This document shows, piece by piece, positions 63,415 through 64,000 of a stretch of 64,000 bases of DNA (the first letter of the stretch is position 1; every line of letters starts with the position of its first letter). Origin of the DNA: Corallium rubrum (Eukaryota; Cnidaria; Anthozoa; Scleralcyonacea; Coralliidae); assembly GCA_964035015.1 (NCBI GenBank), contig OZ035997.1, positions 65,607,904 through 65,671,903 of the forward strand, written 5' to 3'. A program made the position numbers and the translations under genes. The notes under the pieces are model-generated. The model did no database searches, was not told where the DNA came from, and saw nothing but the letters and a program-made list of their open reading frames with translations.

Positions 63415-64000
63415 TTATGTCTTATTTGTTAAATAGAAATTGAGAGCGAATAATCTAATTGTTTTAGTAGAAACTAACTTGTGTACCTTAGTTCTTCCAA
63501 ATTATTTCAAAAAACGAAGCATAACCATTGTTTCTGTGCGAAAGCCAAGGCAAAACAATCTTTCACTCCTCGTGTCCTACTGGTACACAATTTGCTACTC
63601 GCTATCTATTGACGAATATATATCGAGTAGAGTAGCCAATCAGATTGCAGCATTTGCAATAGAATACTAGTAAGTTTCTACAAATGTGTATTAAAACATC
63701 AATTTCACTATTTCTCAATTGGTAACTGTCTCTGTCTCTGCATGTCTTTTGATGAAGATATTCAGTAGACCGGCCATGGTAATTTTTTTTTAGTTTTATT
63801 AATTTTTTCAATTTTATTTCAACTTTTATTTTATCACTACTATTTTTTTACTAGCTGAATTATAAATTCGGCGAGTTAATAAATCGTTTCAAACACATAG
63901 ACAAACAGACAAACAGAAGTGACAACATAACGTTCTGGCGGAGGTAACAATAATGGCTATGAAACCTGAGACCAACTATTCTTTTTGCTGTTTTTGTTTA

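Overview
The window is eukaryotic, AT-rich, intron-bearing and packed with repeats. A marine invertebrate, most likely a cnidarian (coral or sea-anemone type), fits best: many palindromic MITEs, tyrosine-recombinase (Crypton/DUF3504) and THAP-DDE transposons, and a Polinton/Maverick with the kind of gene set I associate with cnidarians. The species call is an inference.

Host part. Five spliced exons of a TMEM184C-like (Ost-alpha/TMEM184 family) membrane-protein gene lie on the + strand between 2.2 and 7.9 kb, with consistent phases and one 31-nt microexon. Its introns carry MITEs, a LINE fragment and a 1.3-kb minisatellite. An intronless 339-aa reading frame at 12.3-13.3 kb (-) ends in a leucine zipper after a degenerate basic region. 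From 8 to 36 kb and 53 to 64 kb the DNA is almost entirely mobile or tandem repeats. These include a Russian-doll stack of Harbinger-like elements (26.2-30.0 kb) with 3-bp target duplications, a frameshifted Crypton-like recombinase gene (31.4-33.4 kb), a THAP/DDE_Tnp_4 element with a decayed transposase and an OTU-protease remnant (58.2-62.0 kb), and several minisatellites.

The centrepiece is a complete Polinton/Maverick-type virus-like element at 36,499-53,197 (16.7 kb). It has ~472-bp terminal inverted repeats ending AGT...ACT and a perfect 6-bp target duplication (TAAGAA), and it sits inside an older palindromic MITE. Its left half reads leftward: a small protein, the A32-like packaging ATPase, the putative double-jelly-roll major capsid, a membrane protein, the putative penton, and a chromodomain integrase. 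Its right half reads mostly rightward: a broken ~490-aa membrane-anchored protein, a LamG-like protein, small membrane proteins, a natural zinc-finger/PD-(D/E)XK nuclease fusion, a candidate VLTF3-like late transcription factor and protein-primed DNA polymerase B. A deoxynucleoside kinase lies on the opposite strand. Most start codons are directly abutted by a TAGTATA-like motif, which together with the VLTF3-like gene suggests an element-specific late transcription programme.

The element looks young (near-identical TIRs) but is defective. PolB carries three single-base frame breaks and one stop, and the ~490-aa gene is split by an 11-bp tandem duplication. All coordinates and homology statements come from reading the sequence; no database search was run.
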